Assembly (NCBI RefSeq): GCF_009496005.1
Contig: NZ_WIBF01000011.1
Span: 62,001-126,000, forward strand
Length of the DNA stretch: 64,000 bases
Source: Tritonibacter litoralis
GTDB taxonomy: Bacteria > Pseudomonadota > Alphaproteobacteria > Rhodobacterales > Rhodobacteraceae
Direction: 5' to 3'
A model generated the notes under the pieces. It was given only the letters and a program-made list of their open reading frames with translations. It was not told the origin of the DNA and did no database searches. This document shows positions 8,617-17,817 of the stretch, in pieces (position 1 is the first letter of the stretch; each line of letters begins with the position of its first letter). The translations under genes were made by a program, and so were the position numbers.

Positions 8617-9432
8617 TCAGAGCTTGCCTTTCGCGCCCAGATGGGTCCAAGCCGATTTCAGGTATTCCGCTTTGAAACTGTGACCACCATCAAAGGTGCA
8701 GAAATCCAGGATATCGCCTGTGGCATTGGCCTTGGTCTCGCAGGCCAAGCCCCCCAGTTTTGTCGCACCGGTATCCGCAAAATCCCCATAGGCGCTGTAC
8801 ATGGCCAAAACGCCCGAGACACTGCCCTGATGGGTGTCCAAAACCTTGCGACCCTCCAGCGGGACAATCTTGTCAGTGGTGCCGTGAATGTGAATGACAC
8901 TGGCCGGGGGCGTGTCGCAGGTCAGGGGTTCGGGCTGCCAGAAGGTGCCGGACATGGGCACAAAACCTGCATAATCTTCGCTGCGGTGACAGGCGAGGTT
9001 CCAGACCATCATGGCCCCTGCTGAAAAGCCGGTCAGCATCAGCTGGGTGTCATCAATGGGAAATTTCGTGGCCACATCTGCGCGCATCGCGTCATAATAG
9101 GCCAGCTCATCCACGTTGGGATCTGTCTCGCTGGAGGGGGCGCCGGGGATGGACCAGTCGTTTTTGGCCGATTTGGTGGCGATCAGGGCCACTCCCAGCT
9201 CATCCGCCAGACCGGTCAGATTGCTGTTGTTCATGGCCCCTTTGGCGGTGCCTTTGTAGCCATGGGTAAAGACAATTGCGCCAATCTTTTGTGTGCCGTC
9301 ATGCCCTGCGGGCATATAAATCCGATAGTGACGATCGCCGATCTTGCAATCGCTGTCTGCGCCGCAGGCGCTGGCGGTGCTGGCAGCGGCCAAGGTGATA
9401 AATGCGGCGATTGCAGCTGTTTTTGTGACCAT
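8617..9432 (-). CDS. Secreted LpqC/PHB-depolymerase-like esterase
   Basis: 271 residues with a Sec signal peptide (hydrophobic residues 5-20, then ASTASA-CG). Alpha/beta hydrolase fold: oxyanion-side motif FTHGYKGT near 56, nucleophile Ser137 in GFSAG, an Asp in HGTTDKIVPLEGR and a His in DGGHSF. The family contains polyhydroxybutyrate depolymerase-like and feruloyl-esterase-like enzymes; the natural substrate is not evident. Paired cysteines (23, 29 and later) suit a periplasmic or secreted enzyme. A paralogue with the same layout sits at 57114-57950. Confidence 0.8.
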   Translation of the reverse strand: MVTKTAAIAAFITLAAASTASACGADSDCKIGDRHYRIYMPAGHDGTQKIGAIVFTHGYKGTAKGAMNNSNLTGLADELGVALIATKSAKNDWSIPGAPSSETDPNVDELAYYDAMRADVATKFPIDDTQLMLTGFSAGAMMVWNLACHRSEDYAGFVPMSGTFWQPEPLTCDTPPASVIHIHGTTDKIVPLEGRKVLDTHQGSVSGVLAMYSAYGDFADTGATKLGGLACETKANATGDILDFCTFDGGHSFKAEYLKSAWTHLGAKGKL

Positions 9433-9463
9433 TTGAAACCCTTTCGTCCCTTCAAAATACCAA

Positions 9464-9488
9464 GGCTGCCTGCAAGGCGCGGGCAGCC
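9464..9488 (-). terminator. Putative terminator of the YbfF-type hydrolase
   Basis: GGCTGCC / GGCAGCC arms with an 11-base loop, followed on the minus strand by TTGGTATTTTG. It lies between the 3' end of the hydrolase at 9576 and the start of the esterase at 9432. The U-tract is imperfect. Confidence 0.4.
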
Positions 9489-9575
9489 ACGAAGGTCGCG
9501 AAAGTAGTCTCGTGCCTGTTGTAACAGGTCAATTCACCTTACTGTGGGCAAATGTGTCAGCCTGGGATCTGTGGC

Positions 9576-10340
9576 TCAGGATGCGGTCAGGAACATCCGC
9601 GCGGCCGCTTCAAACTCACGCGGCTTTTCCGCGTGAAGCCAATGGCCTGCGCCGGGGATTTTGGCGAATTTGGCGTTTGGAAACAGGGATTTGATCCGGG
9701 GGCGGTGTTCAGGTTGGACATAGTCCGAATTGGCACCGGACAAGAACAGGGCAGGTCCGCTCCATTGTCCGCTCACAGCGTCTGGGAAGGACAGAACCTT
9801 GGGCATTTCGGCTTCCAGCGTGTCCAGGTTCAAACGCCAGCGTTTGTTTGGGATATCCAGCGACTGGGTGAAAAAGCTTTGAAGAGCTGGATCCACCCCT
9901 GCGGCAGACAGCTGCGCCTCAGCGTCCGAGCGGCGCTCCAATGTAGCAAGATCCACGGTGCGCATGGCGGTGATGAATTGGATCTGGCTGTGGCTGTAGG
10001 CCACAGGCGCAATATCCGCCACCAGCAAGCGCCGTACCAGTTCCGGGTGTTGGAGCGCCAATGTCATGGCGGCCTTGCCACCCATGGAATGGCCCAAGAC
10101 ATCCATCTGCCCACCATGGGCCTGGATCACCTCAGCCAGATCAGCGGCCAGTTCCGGGTAGCTGTGTGTGGCGGTCCAGGGGCTGAACCCGTGATTGCGT
10201 TGATCCACGGCAATCACCTGACGCGTATCCGACAGGCGTTTGGCAATGACACCCCAGTTGCGGGCCGATCCATAAAGGCCGTGTACAATCAAAAGGGGCG
10301 GTTGGTCGGTGGCGGAGCCGTGGGAGATGGTGTTCAGCAT
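9576..10340 (-). CDS. Alpha/beta hydrolase (YbfF/ABHD11-type esterase)
   Basis: 254 residues, no signal peptide, so cytoplasmic. LLIVHGLYGSARNW near residue 17 is the oxyanion motif. The nucleophile Ser85 sits in GHSMGGKAA, the acid is probably in GANSDYV, and the His is in GAGHWLHAEKP close to the C-terminus. This pattern is that of the YbfF / ABHD11 thioesterase-esterase group. The physiological substrate is unknown, possibly acyl esters or acyl thioesters. It is divergent from the small membrane protein gene at 10482, 141 bases away. Confidence 0.85.
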   Translation of the reverse strand: MLNTISHGSATDQPPLLIVHGLYGSARNWGVIAKRLSDTRQVIAVDQRNHGFSPWTATHSYPELAADLAEVIQAHGGQMDVLGHSMGGKAAMTLALQHPELVRRLLVADIAPVAYSHSQIQFITAMRTVDLATLERRSDAEAQLSAAGVDPALQSFFTQSLDIPNKRWRLNLDTLEAEMPKVLSFPDAVSGQWSGPALFLSGANSDYVQPEHRPRIKSLFPNAKFAKIPGAGHWLHAEKPREFEAAARMFLTAS

Positions 10341-10481
10341 AAGGCGGTGATAGCGGCGAATGATCTGATGGACCAGACTTTTTCAAAGAGCTTATTGGGT
10401 CGGTTGATGTCATCGGTGATTGAGGGCGGCTGCGCCACTTGTTACGATGGATCGGGTAAAAGGGATACGGGGACGCACAAC

Positions 10482-10847
10482 GTGGCACGAGATTTAGCGG
10501 CCGAAATTGAGGACCTCCATAAAATGCTGCGGGCTCGCGAAGGTGGGCGTGGGGATTTTGCGGGTGTTCTGAAGAAACGGCGGCGCAGCCTGCCGCGGCG
10601 GGTTTATCGCCAAGGGTTGCAGCTGGCTGCAGCAGAGCCGATCCTGCGACATCCACATCTGCAGATGACGGTGGACGAGGTCCCGCTGTGGCGCGCCGCA
10701 AAAGAGCTCAGAGATCATTTGGAGAGCATCGACGTGGCAGACCGGCGCTGGGGACGGGTTCTGGATGTTTTGGGGTCGATGGGATTTGCGGTTCTGGTGG
10801 TGATTGGACTGTTGATCTTTGTCCTGCGACTGCGTGGATTTATCTGA
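10482..10847 (+). CDS. Conserved small membrane-anchored hypothetical protein
   Basis: 121 residues from the GTG at 10482, with GGGGAC upstream as ribosome site; an ATG at 10407 in the same frame is an alternative. The N-terminal half is charged and helical (ARDLAAEIEDLHKML), a basic patch reads KKRRRSLPRRVYRQG, and the last 25 residues form one membrane helix ending LRLRGFI. It resembles a hypothetical family I recall from Rhodobacteraceae genomes, with a soluble cytoplasmic part and a C-terminal anchor. Function unknown. It is divergent from the hydrolase gene. Confidence 0.65.
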   Translation: MARDLAAEIEDLHKMLRAREGGRGDFAGVLKKRRRSLPRRVYRQGLQLAAAEPILRHPHLQMTVDEVPLWRAAKELRDHLESIDVADRRWGRVLDVLGSMGFAVLVVIGLLIFVLRLRGFI

Positions 10848-10880
10848 ACGCTGCCTGGGGCGTGGTGCGCGGAGCAAGTG

Positions 10881-10951
10881 CTCCCGCCCCTTTTTGATTT
10901 TCAAAGAAAATCGGCAAAGCGTTGGGCCAGGCACCGAGCGTTGCGCGGTGC
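10881..10951 (+). repeat. Intergenic palindromic repeat, copy 1
   Basis: Module order: CTCCCGCCCC (10881-10890), small AT hairpin GATTTTC-AAA-GAAAATC (10896-10912), GTTGGGCCAG (10921-10930), then the hairpin arms GCACCG / CGGTGC (10931-10951). The same order recurs in reverse orientation at 11006-11088 and 24081-24168. The left edge GGAGCAAGTGCTCC is itself palindromic. Confidence 0.7.
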
Positions 10952-11005
10952 GGGTGCGTCACACCAGAGGTGGTTCTTGCCTAAACAGTTGTAACGGATC
11001 GCTGG

Positions 11006-11088
11006 CGCATCGCAGCCCCAAAGGGGCTGCGATGCGTGGCCCAAGGCCTTTGACTTTGCATCTTTGATGCAAGGTCAGGGCGCGGGAG
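11006..11088 (-). repeat. Intergenic palindromic repeat, copy 2 (inverted)
   Basis: Read on the minus strand: CTCCCGCGCCC (11078-11088), small hairpin TTGCATC-AAA-GATGCAA (11056-11072), TTGGGCCA (11037-11044), then a perfect 14-bp hairpin CGCATCGCAGCCCC with a 3-base loop (11006-11036). It faces copy 1, so the whole 10.88-11.09 kb stretch is bounded by inverted ends. Its outer end supplies the last codons and the stop of the DUF817 gene. The strong hairpin may also act as that gene's terminator. Confidence 0.7.
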
Positions 11089-11950
11089 TGCTTTGCTTCG
11101 GCACTGTGCGCTTCGGAGCGATGAGCGCTTCTCGGAAGACCAGGGTAACCGTGGCAAAACTGACGTAGAGCAAAAGATACCAGGATCCCATCTTGGCTAG
11201 GCTGACCCATGTCTCAACCGTTTGTCCCGTGTAAAGCCAGGTGCGAGTGCTGGTCCCAACGTTCTCAGCCAACCACAGGAAAAAACTGGACAAAAAGGCC
11301 GCGACAGGCAGCGGCATCCAATAGGTCTGCGCCCCCACGCTGAACCAGATACGCGTGCGCAGGTAGAGGATCACAGTTGCAGCAAACAGGAGCAAGCGGA
11401 GATCTGGCAGGAAGTGATGCGCGAAAAAGTTTCCATAGATCGCGCAGGCGAGCAATATTGTGGCCCAATACGGCGGGTAGGGGGCAAAGCGCATATTAAA
11501 AAGCCGGATCACCCGGGCAATGAAGGAGCCGACCGAGGCATACATAAACCCTGAAAACAGGGGCACCTCCCAGAGTTTGATGACACCGTCTCCCGGATAG
11601 GCCCATGATCCCATGTGGACTTTGAAGATCTCCATCACTGTCCCCGTGAGGTGAAACAGCAGGATCACCCGCGCTTCGCGCCAACTCTCCATGCCGGTGG
11701 TCAGCAGGAAGGCTTGCAATAGGAGCGCATAGATCAACAGCGCGTCATAGCGGGCGACACGCCAGCTGTCCTGCCAAATCCAGTCTGTCACAATCAGCCC
11801 GCCAAGCAGAAGGATACCAAATATGGCGGCCCAGCCCTGCTTGAGGACAAACATGACAAACTCCGCAAGATAAAACGGCAGATGGGCGCGCATCCAGTCG
11901 CCCAGACTGCGTTCCAGGCGTTCGGTACGGTTTAAATTTTCTGTCGTCAT
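11075..11950 (-). CDS. DUF817 integral membrane protein
   Basis: 291 residues from the ATG at 11950 (ribosome site GAGAAC). About eight hydrophobic helices. The stretch LTGTVMEIFKVHMGSWAYPG followed by LFSGFMYASVGSF is typical of DUF817 (YoaT) proteins as I recall the family. It is a polytopic inner-membrane protein of unknown role. The C-terminal tail (QSTPAP) and stop are encoded by the end of the intergenic repeat copy 2, so the repeat seems to have trimmed or replaced the original end. The glyA terminator lies just upstream. Confidence 0.8.
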   Translation of the reverse strand: MTTENLNRTERLERSLGDWMRAHLPFYLAEFVMFVLKQGWAAIFGILLLGGLIVTDWIWQDSWRVARYDALLIYALLLQAFLLTTGMESWREARVILLFHLTGTVMEIFKVHMGSWAYPGDGVIKLWEVPLFSGFMYASVGSFIARVIRLFNMRFAPYPPYWATILLACAIYGNFFAHHFLPDLRLLLFAATVILYLRTRIWFSVGAQTYWMPLPVAAFLSSFFLWLAENVGTSTRTWLYTGQTVETWVSLAKMGSWYLLLYVSFATVTLVFREALIAPKRTVPKQSTPAP

Positions 11951-11992
11951 CAAAGTTCTCGAAATACGGTTAGATCTGTCCGTGTAGCATAG

Positions 11993-12023
11993 AAAAACCG
12001 CCGCCCTTGAAAAGGGCGACGGT
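11993..12023 (-). terminator. Rho-independent terminator of glyA
   Basis: On the minus strand ACCGTCGCCCTT pairs with AAGGGCGGCGGT (one mismatch, 3-base loop) and is followed by TTTTT. It lies 29 bases after the glyA stop. Confidence 0.85.
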
Positions 12024-12051
12024 TAAAACGGGTTCTCAAAAAACGGTGCGT

Positions 12052-13344
12052 TTAGAGGTTCGGGTAGAGCGGGAAACGACCGCAGAGCGCTGCCACTTTG
12101 CCGCGAACTGCGGCTTCGACTTCGGCGTTGCCTTCTTCGCCATTTGCGGCCAGACCATCGACAACTTCGACAATCAGACGGGCGATTTCGCGGAACTCCT
12201 CTTCGCCAAAGCCACGGGTGGTGCCGGCCGGGGTGCCCAGGCGGATGCCAGAGGTCACGGTCGGCTTTTCCGGATCAAACGGGATGCCGTTTTTGTTGGT
12301 GGTGATATGCGCACGGCCCAGAGCCTTGTCGACGATATTGCCGGTCACTTTCTTGGGACGCAGGTCCACCAGCATCACATGGGTGTCGGTGCCGCCGGTG
12401 ACGATGTCCAGACCACCCTTCATCAGCTCATCCGCCAGTGCAACCGCATTGGCGCGCACTTGCTTTTGATACTCTTTGAACTCAGGCTTTAACGCTTCGC
12501 CAAAGGCTGCGGCTTTACCTGCAATCACATGCATCAGCGGACCGCCCTGGATGCCGGGGAAGATCGCAGAGTTGATCTTTTTCGCCAGATCCGGGTTGTT
12601 GGTCAGGATCATGCCGCCGCGCGGGCCGCGTAGGGTCTTGTGCGTGGTGGTGGTGGCCACATCCGCATAAGGGAAGGGCGAAGGGTGTTCACTGGCGGCA
12701 ACCAGACCGGCAAAATGCGCCATGTCGACCATCAGATAAGCGCCAACGCTGTCGGCGATCTCGCGGAACTTGGCAAAATCGATCTGACGCGGGATCGCGG
12801 AACCACCGGCGATGATCAGCTTGGGCTGATGTTCGGTGGCCAGCGCCTGCACCTCATCATAATCGATCAGGTTGTCTTGTTTGCGCACACCGTACTGAAC
12901 GGCGTTGAACCACTTGCCGGACTGGTTCGGCGCGGCACCGTGAGTCAGGTGGCCACCAGAGGCCAGGTTCATACCAAGGATAGTATCGCCCGGCTTGATC
13001 ATGGCTTGGAACGCACCTTGGTTGGCTTGTGAACCTGAGTTCGGCTGAACGTTGGCGAATTCACAGCCAAACAGCTCTTTGGCGCGGTCGATGGCCAGGT
13101 TTTCGGCAACGTCCACATATTGACAGCCACCATAGTAGCGACGGCCTGGGTAACCTTCAGCGTATTTATTGGTCAGCACAGAGCCCTGTGCTTCCATCAC
13201 GGCGGCTGAAACGATGTTTTCCGACGCAATCAGTTCGATCTCGTCGCGCTGGCGGCCAAGCTCATTGGTGATGGCGCCAAAAAGGTCCGGGTCGCGCTCG
13301 GACAGGGATTGGGTAAAGAAACCGGGATCACGTGTTGTGGTCAT
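12052..13344 (-). CDS. glyA: Serine hydroxymethyltransferase
   Basis: 430 residues from the ATG at 13344 (GGAGCGAAC upstream). PLP enzyme interconverting serine plus tetrahydrofolate and glycine plus 5,10-methylene-THF. It is full length: [10 protein letters not shown] near the N-terminus, [11 protein letters not shown], and the PLP-lysine motif [13 protein letters not shown]. The C-terminal [17 protein letters not shown] is intact. Cytoplasmic; supplies one-carbon units for purine, thymidylate and methionine synthesis. It is divergent from nadK, with a 16-bp perfect palindrome (13380-13395) 36-51 bases upstream of its start, a probable operator. Confidence 0.98.
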   Translation of the reverse strand: MTTTRDPGFFTQSLSERDPDLFGAITNELGRQRDEIELIASENIVSAAVMEAQGSVLTNKYAEGYPGRRYYGGCQYVDVAENLAIDRAKELFGCEFANVQPNSGSQANQGAFQAMIKPGDTILGMNLASGGHLTHGAAPNQSGKWFNAVQYGVRKQDNLIDYDEVQALATEHQPKLIIAGGSAIPRQIDFAKFREIADSVGAYLMVDMAHFAGLVAASEHPSPFPYADVATTTTHKTLRGPRGGMILTNNPDLAKKINSAIFPGIQGGPLMHVIAGKAAAFGEALKPEFKEYQKQVRANAVALADELMKGGLDIVTGGTDTHVMLVDLRPKKVTGNIVDKALGRAHITTNKNGIPFDPEKPTVTSGIRLGTPAGTTRGFGEEEFREIARLIVEVVDGLAANGEEGNAEVEAAVRGKVAALCGRFPLYPNL

Positions 13345-13379
13345 GTTCGCTCCGTGTGGCTGGAGAATGAAAGTGAGAA

Positions 13380-13395
13380 GTTTCCTATAGGAAAC
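13380..13395. promoter_or_regulatory. 16-bp perfect palindrome between glyA and nadK
   Basis: GTTTCCTATAGGAAAC is a perfect dyad in the 186-base divergent promoter region, closer to glyA. Its length and position suit a dimeric repressor or activator. I cannot name the regulator. Confidence 0.5.
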
Positions 13396-13530
13396 ATCAC
13401 GAGTTTGGAAGAATGTAAAGCGACTAATTGGCATTTCCCAGCGACTTCGCAGCGCGGTGGCTGGTCTTCTGGGAAAAGCTGTGATTGTTTTGGAACCAAA
13501 CGTGTCACACCGGAAACAGAGGTCTGTCCT

Positions 13531-14286
13531 GTGAAAATTGCCTTTTTGGCCAGCCGCGCCCCCGTTGCACAAACCGCACGGGCCGCATTAATCGGGCGTT
13601 ACGGTGATTCTCGCCCCGAAGATGCGGATGTGGTGGTGGCCCTCGGTGGTGATGGCTTTATGCTGGAAACCCTGCAGGAAATTCTGGATCTGGATGTGCC
13701 GGTTTACGGTATGAACCGCGGCACCATCGGGTTTTTGATGAACGAATACAACGAAAGCGGCCTGGTGGAACGGCTGGAAGCGGCCGAGCAGGAAATCGTG
13801 CACCCGTTGTCGATGCGTGCGGTCTGCCGCAACGGCGAAGAGCATCATGCCCTGGCGATCAACGAAGTATCCCTGCTGCGATCTGGTCCGCAGGCGGCCA
13901 AGTTGAAGATCCTGGTCGATGGCCGTCAACGTCTGGAAGAACTGGTCTGTGACGGGGCGTTGGTGGCGACGCCTGCAGGCTCGACCGCCTATAATTATTC
14001 CGCCCATGGGCCGATCCTTCCCATCGGCGCAGATGTTCTGGCGTTGACGCCAATTGCAGCCTTTCGCCCGCGCCGCTGGCGTGGTGCCTTGTTGCCAAGT
14101 GAGGCGTGTGTGCGGTTCGAAGTGCAAGAAGCCGATAAACGACCCGTCATGGCACATGCCGATTCGGAATCTTTTCCGGATGTGGATTGGGTGGAAATCA
14201 AATCAGAACGCCACGTGACCCATCGGATCCTGTTCGATCCAGGCCATGGACTTGAAGAACGTTTGATAACTGAACAATTTGCCTGA
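13531..14286 (+). CDS. nadK: NAD kinase
   Basis: 251 residues from the GTG at 13531, with AGAGG about ten bases upstream. It phosphorylates NAD+ to NADP+ with ATP or polyphosphate. The GGDG motif is at residues 39-42, the INEVSL stretch follows (Asn111-Glu112), and the glycine-rich [16 protein letters not shown] is near 147-162. The length matches the short alphaproteobacterial form. Cytoplasmic housekeeping enzyme. It is divergent from glyA and monocistronic by context. Confidence 0.95.
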   Translation: MKIAFLASRAPVAQTARAALIGRYGDSRPEDADVVVALGGDGFMLETLQEILDLDVPVYGMNRGTIGFLMNEYNESGLVERLEAAEQEIVHPLSMRAVCRNGEEHHALAINEVSLLRSGPQAAKLKILVDGRQRLEELVCDGALVATPAGSTAYNYSAHGPILPIGADVLALTPIAAFRPRRWRGALLPSEACVRFEVQEADKRPVMAHADSESFPDVDWVEIKSERHVTHRILFDPGHGLEERLITEQFA

Positions 14287-14655
14287 CGCAAATTGGGGCC
14301 AACCTGTCGCATATTCTGTGGTGCATACCTCAGGCAGTGGTGCACCTTAGAGTCATGAAAACGAGATGCTACCTCCTAATTCCGCATCGCCTTCTTCACA
14401 GGCATGTGTGACGTACTGTGCTGCCAAATTTGCGGTTGTACAAATGCGACCAATATGTTCCGTTTGCGTCACGAACTGTTTAGTGTGTCAAAGTAGTGGG
14501 GCACGCCATAGGAGGCGGTCGTCTTTGATTAGACGAGACCATCAGCGCCCAATCCTTGGGTGTAATTTGCCTGATAAATCTGTGCATGAGGTGCAGTTTG
14601 CTGGCGGATAAAAACTAGATTGGCCCGTTCCGACAACAGGAGAGATAAGGAAGAT
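14287..14655. other. Intergenic region with the proXWV promoter
   Basis: About 370 bases without a supported gene. The region is moderately AT-rich, and the last 60 bases lead into a strong ribosome site (AGGAGAGATAAGGAAG) of the betaine binding protein. No recognisable operator was found. Confidence 0.45.
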
Positions 14656-15621
14656 ATGAAGTATAAAATTGCAGCAACCGCTTGTGCCATTGTTCTGCCA
14701 GGGTTTGCCATGGCAAGCGACTGCGGCGAGGTGTCGATCACGGATATGAACTGGGCTTCTTCGGCCATCGTAACCGAGATCTCGACATTCCTGTTGACCC
14801 ATGGTTACGGTTGCGATGTGACCCGTGTGCCCTCTGACACCGTGCCTGCGGTAACCTCGCTGTCGGAGAACGGCGAGCCGGACATTGTGACCGAGATGTG
14901 GACCAATGGCGGTGGCGAAGCTTACAAAAAACTGGTTGAGCAAGGCCGTGTCAAAGAGCTGACCGCGGTTTTGGAACCAGGCGGTGTTGAAGGCTGGTGG
15001 ATCCCGACCTATCTGGCGGACGCTCATCCTGAGCTGAAGACCATTGAAGGTGTTCTGGCGAACCCTGAGCTGGTTGGCGGACGCTTCAACAATTGCCCCG
15101 AAGGCTGGGGCTGCCGTATCCTGAACGACAACCTGACCCGTGCTTTGGGTGTCGAGGAATCCGGTATCGAAGTCTTTGATCACGGTTCTGGTGAAACTCT
15201 GGCGGCGTCCATCGCTGCGGCCTATGACGCGCAAGAGCCATGGTTTGGCTACTACTGGGCACCCACCAAGGTTATGGGCAAATACAACATGACCAAGGTT
15301 GAACTGGGCCCGGTTGATCCCGAAGCGCACCACCGCAACCAGACCAAGGACCGTGACGCACCGGAAATCTCTGACTTCCCACCGTCGCCTGTTTGGACCG
15401 TTGTGACCAACGAGTTTGAAGCAGAGCACCCTGAGCTGGCGGCTCTGATGAGCAACGTCAAATTCACAGCTGACGAGATGTCCACCATCCTGGCATGGCA
15501 GGATGAAAACAACGCCTCTGCCGAAGAAGCTGCTGTGAACTTCTTGATCAACAACAAATCCGTTTGGGCGGATTGGCTGAACGACGACGCCAAGTCGAAC
15601 CTCGCGCAGATCTTGAACTAA
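14656..15621 (+). CDS. proX: Glycine betaine/proline ABC transporter, substrate-binding protein
   Basis: 321 residues from the ATG at 14656; an ATG-like start 12 codons upstream lacks its own ribosome site. Sec signal peptide MKYKIAATACAIVLPGFAMA, then the mature periplasmic protein of the OpuAC/ProX family (VSITDMNWASSAI, TEMWTNGGGEAY). Aromatic residues such as in EGWWIPTY and GYYWAPTK could form the aromatic cage that holds quaternary amines. It is followed by permease and ATPase genes. A terminator-like hairpin after its stop may give the binding protein a higher transcript level. Confidence 0.9.
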   Translation: MKYKIAATACAIVLPGFAMASDCGEVSITDMNWASSAIVTEISTFLLTHGYGCDVTRVPSDTVPAVTSLSENGEPDIVTEMWTNGGGEAYKKLVEQGRVKELTAVLEPGGVEGWWIPTYLADAHPELKTIEGVLANPELVGGRFNNCPEGWGCRILNDNLTRALGVEESGIEVFDHGSGETLAASIAAAYDAQEPWFGYYWAPTKVMGKYNMTKVELGPVDPEAHHRNQTKDRDAPEISDFPPSPVWTVVTNEFEAEHPELAALMSNVKFTADEMSTILAWQDENNASAEEAAVNFLINNKSVWADWLNDDAKSNLAQILN

Positions 15622-15635
15622 TCAAACACATGATG

Positions 15636-15666
15636 AACGCCCGCCCGATAACCCGGTGCGGGCGTT
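15636..15666 (+). terminator. Intra-operon terminator/attenuator after proX
   Basis: AACGCCCGC / GCGGGCGTT arms (9 bp) with a 13-base loop, then TGTTTT. It lies between proX and proW, as often seen where the binding protein must be in excess of the membrane parts. Confidence 0.7.
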
Positions 15667-15693
15667 TGTTTTAGCTCGCGCGAAGGATAGGAT

Positions 15694-16722
15694 ATGGCAA
15701 GCTACGATTTTCTCTTTGACACAATTGGTCTGCGGGGCTGGTGTGATGCTGGCTCAAGCGCTGCGCCACTTTCGATGGCAGATCTTTTGGCCCAAGGTGG
15801 CAAGGCAAAGGAGGCGTCGATCTGGGATTTGCCGTTTCCCTCGATGGATGTTTTAAACGAGGCCTGTAGTGCGTTCCCGAAGTCTCGGGAACTGACTAAA
15901 GGGCTCGAAGACGGTTTTCTGGCGATCAAAGATGTGCTGAAATTTGTCCTGGACCCGGTGACACAACCGCTCAGCTGGCTGCTGGATGGGGCCTTGTTTG
16001 CGGCGCAGTCCGTGCCGTGGTGGATCATTATGCCACTGTTGTTCCTGCTGACATTCAGCGTGACCAAGTCGTTGAAACTGGTGGGCTTTGTGGCGGCGTC
16101 GCTGCTCGCACTCGCCTTTATCGACCATTATACATATGCGGTTGAAACGCTGGCGATTATCTTTGTCTGTGCCTTTATATGTGTGGCCTTAGGGGTTCCC
16201 ATCGGCATCGCGATGTCGCGTTCTGACAGGCTGCAAAAATCCCTTCTGCCCGTTTTGGACATGCTGCAGACGCTGCCGACCTTTGTTTATCTGATCCCGC
16301 TGATCTTCCTGTTCAGCGTCACGGAAAGCAAACTTTATGGCATCGCGATCATTCTGTACGCCATTGTGCCGGTGGTACGTCTGACCGATCTGGGGATCCG
16401 CCTTGTTGACAAAGAGGTACTGGAAGCCGCGCAGGCCTTTGGCATGACGCCGCGCCAGAAACTGTTGCAGGTTCAGATTCCGCTGGCCCTGCCAAACATT
16501 ATGGCTGGCATCAACCAGACCATCATGATGAGCCTTGCGATGGTTGTGATTGCCTCGCTGGTATCCGCTCCGGGTCTGGGTGTTCTGGTTCTGCGTGGTA
16601 TTCGAAACCTTGAACTGGGCGTGGGTCTGGTTGCGGGTCTTGGCATCGTGCTTCTGGCTGTGATCCTGGACCGTGTGACCAAAACCGCCGTGGCGCGCGT
16701 CAATGCCGCCCAGCAGCACTAA
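15694..16722 (+). CDS. proW: Glycine betaine/proline ABC transporter permease
   Basis: 342 residues. An N-terminal cytoplasmic or amphipathic stretch of about 95 residues precedes six to seven membrane helices. The binding-protein-dependent permease (EAA) loop is recognisable around EAAQAFGMTPRQKLLQVQIPLALP near residue 250. It forms the channel of an OpuA/ProU-type importer for glycine betaine or related compatible solutes. The spacing to proV is 12 bases. Confidence 0.92.
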   Translation: MASYDFLFDTIGLRGWCDAGSSAAPLSMADLLAQGGKAKEASIWDLPFPSMDVLNEACSAFPKSRELTKGLEDGFLAIKDVLKFVLDPVTQPLSWLLDGALFAAQSVPWWIIMPLLFLLTFSVTKSLKLVGFVAASLLALAFIDHYTYAVETLAIIFVCAFICVALGVPIGIAMSRSDRLQKSLLPVLDMLQTLPTFVYLIPLIFLFSVTESKLYGIAIILYAIVPVVRLTDLGIRLVDKEVLEAAQAFGMTPRQKLLQVQIPLALPNIMAGINQTIMMSLAMVVIASLVSAPGLGVLVLRGIRNLELGVGLVAGLGIVLLAVILDRVTKTAVARVNAAQQH

Positions 16723-16734
16723 GGAGAGCGGAAA

Positions 16735-17784
16735 ATGACTAACAATGTGATGGTTTCAATCCGCAACCTGTACAAGATCTTTGGCTCAGCCTCCGAAGAG
16801 ATGATGACGCATGTGCATGCGGGCATGGGCAAGGAAGAGCTGCTGGATGTACACGGCCATGTTCTGGGTTTGCAGAACATCAATGTGGACATGAAAGAGG
16901 GTGAGATCACCGTTATCATGGGTCTGTCGGGGTCGGGGAAATCCACTCTGATCCGGCACGTGAACCGGTTGATTGACCCCACAGCAGGTGAAGTTCTGAT
17001 CCAGGGTGAAAACGTCCTGGATCTGGGCGAGGAAGAGCTGCGCAAGATGCGTCGCACCCAGATGTCGATGGTGTTCCAGCATTTCGCGCTGCTGCCGCAC
17101 CGGACGGTTCTGGAAAACGTGGCTCTGGCTCCGATCGTGCGGGGAGAGGATGCGAAATCCTACCGCCAAGAGGCGATCAAATGGCTGGCGCGTGTGGGCC
17201 TTGCCGGGTTTGAAGACCGCTTCCCGCATCAACTGTCCGGCGGCATGCAGCAGCGTGTGGGGATTGCCCGCGCGTTGACGTCAAACGCGCCGATTATGTT
17301 GATGGACGAAGCCTTCTCAGCTTTGGACCCGCTGATCCGGACCGATATGCAGAACCTTCTGTTAGAGCTGCAAAAGGAACTGGCCAAGACCATCATCTTT
17401 ATCAGCCACGATCTGGATGAAGCGCTGAAACTGGCCGATCACCTGGTGATCCTGAAAGACGGTAAAGTGGTCCAGCAGGGTGAGCCTCAGCATATTCTGC
17501 TGCACCCCGAGGATGACTATATCGTCGACTTCATCTCGGACATTAACCGCGCGCGGGTTCTGCGGGCACGCTCCATTATGGCACCGATCAATGGTGAGGC
17601 TGTTGCGGGCGACGTAGATCAGGAAACCACGTTGGAAGAAATCATCGCCCTGAGCGGTGGCGACACCAACGCGGCCTATCGCGTGACCAACGGCGGCGGC
17701 GCGCCAGTTGGTGTGGTCCATATGAACGCGCTGGTGCAGGCCCTGGTGCCCACCAGCGCGTCCGAAAGCAAACGCGCGCTGTAA
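16735..17784 (+). CDS. proV: Glycine betaine/proline ABC transporter ATP-binding protein
   Basis: 349 residues. Walker A GLSGSGKS at 63-70, Q-loop VFQHFALLPHRT, signature LSGGMQQRVGIARAL, Walker B IMLMDEAFSALDP and H-loop FISHD. The C-terminal 80 residues hold only a reduced CBS-like regulatory region, so this is somewhat shorter than E. coli ProV. It powers betaine import with ProX and ProW. The operon ends at a bidirectional terminator. Confidence 0.95.
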   Translation: MTNNVMVSIRNLYKIFGSASEEMMTHVHAGMGKEELLDVHGHVLGLQNINVDMKEGEITVIMGLSGSGKSTLIRHVNRLIDPTAGEVLIQGENVLDLGEEELRKMRRTQMSMVFQHFALLPHRTVLENVALAPIVRGEDAKSYRQEAIKWLARVGLAGFEDRFPHQLSGGMQQRVGIARALTSNAPIMLMDEAFSALDPLIRTDMQNLLLELQKELAKTIIFISHDLDEALKLADHLVILKDGKVVQQGEPQHILLHPEDDYIVDFISDINRARVLRARSIMAPINGEAVAGDVDQETTLEEIIALSGGDTNAAYRVTNGGGAPVGVVHMNALVQALVPTSASESKRAL

Positions 17785-17796
17785 AACGCGCCGTGG

Positions 17797-17817
17797 TGGA
17801 GGGCGCTTAGCCCTCCA
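17797..17817. terminator. Bidirectional terminator between proV and amidase
   Basis: Perfect 8-bp arms TGGAGGGC / GCCCTCCA with a 5-base loop between two convergent genes. The tails are only weakly T-rich. Confidence 0.65.
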
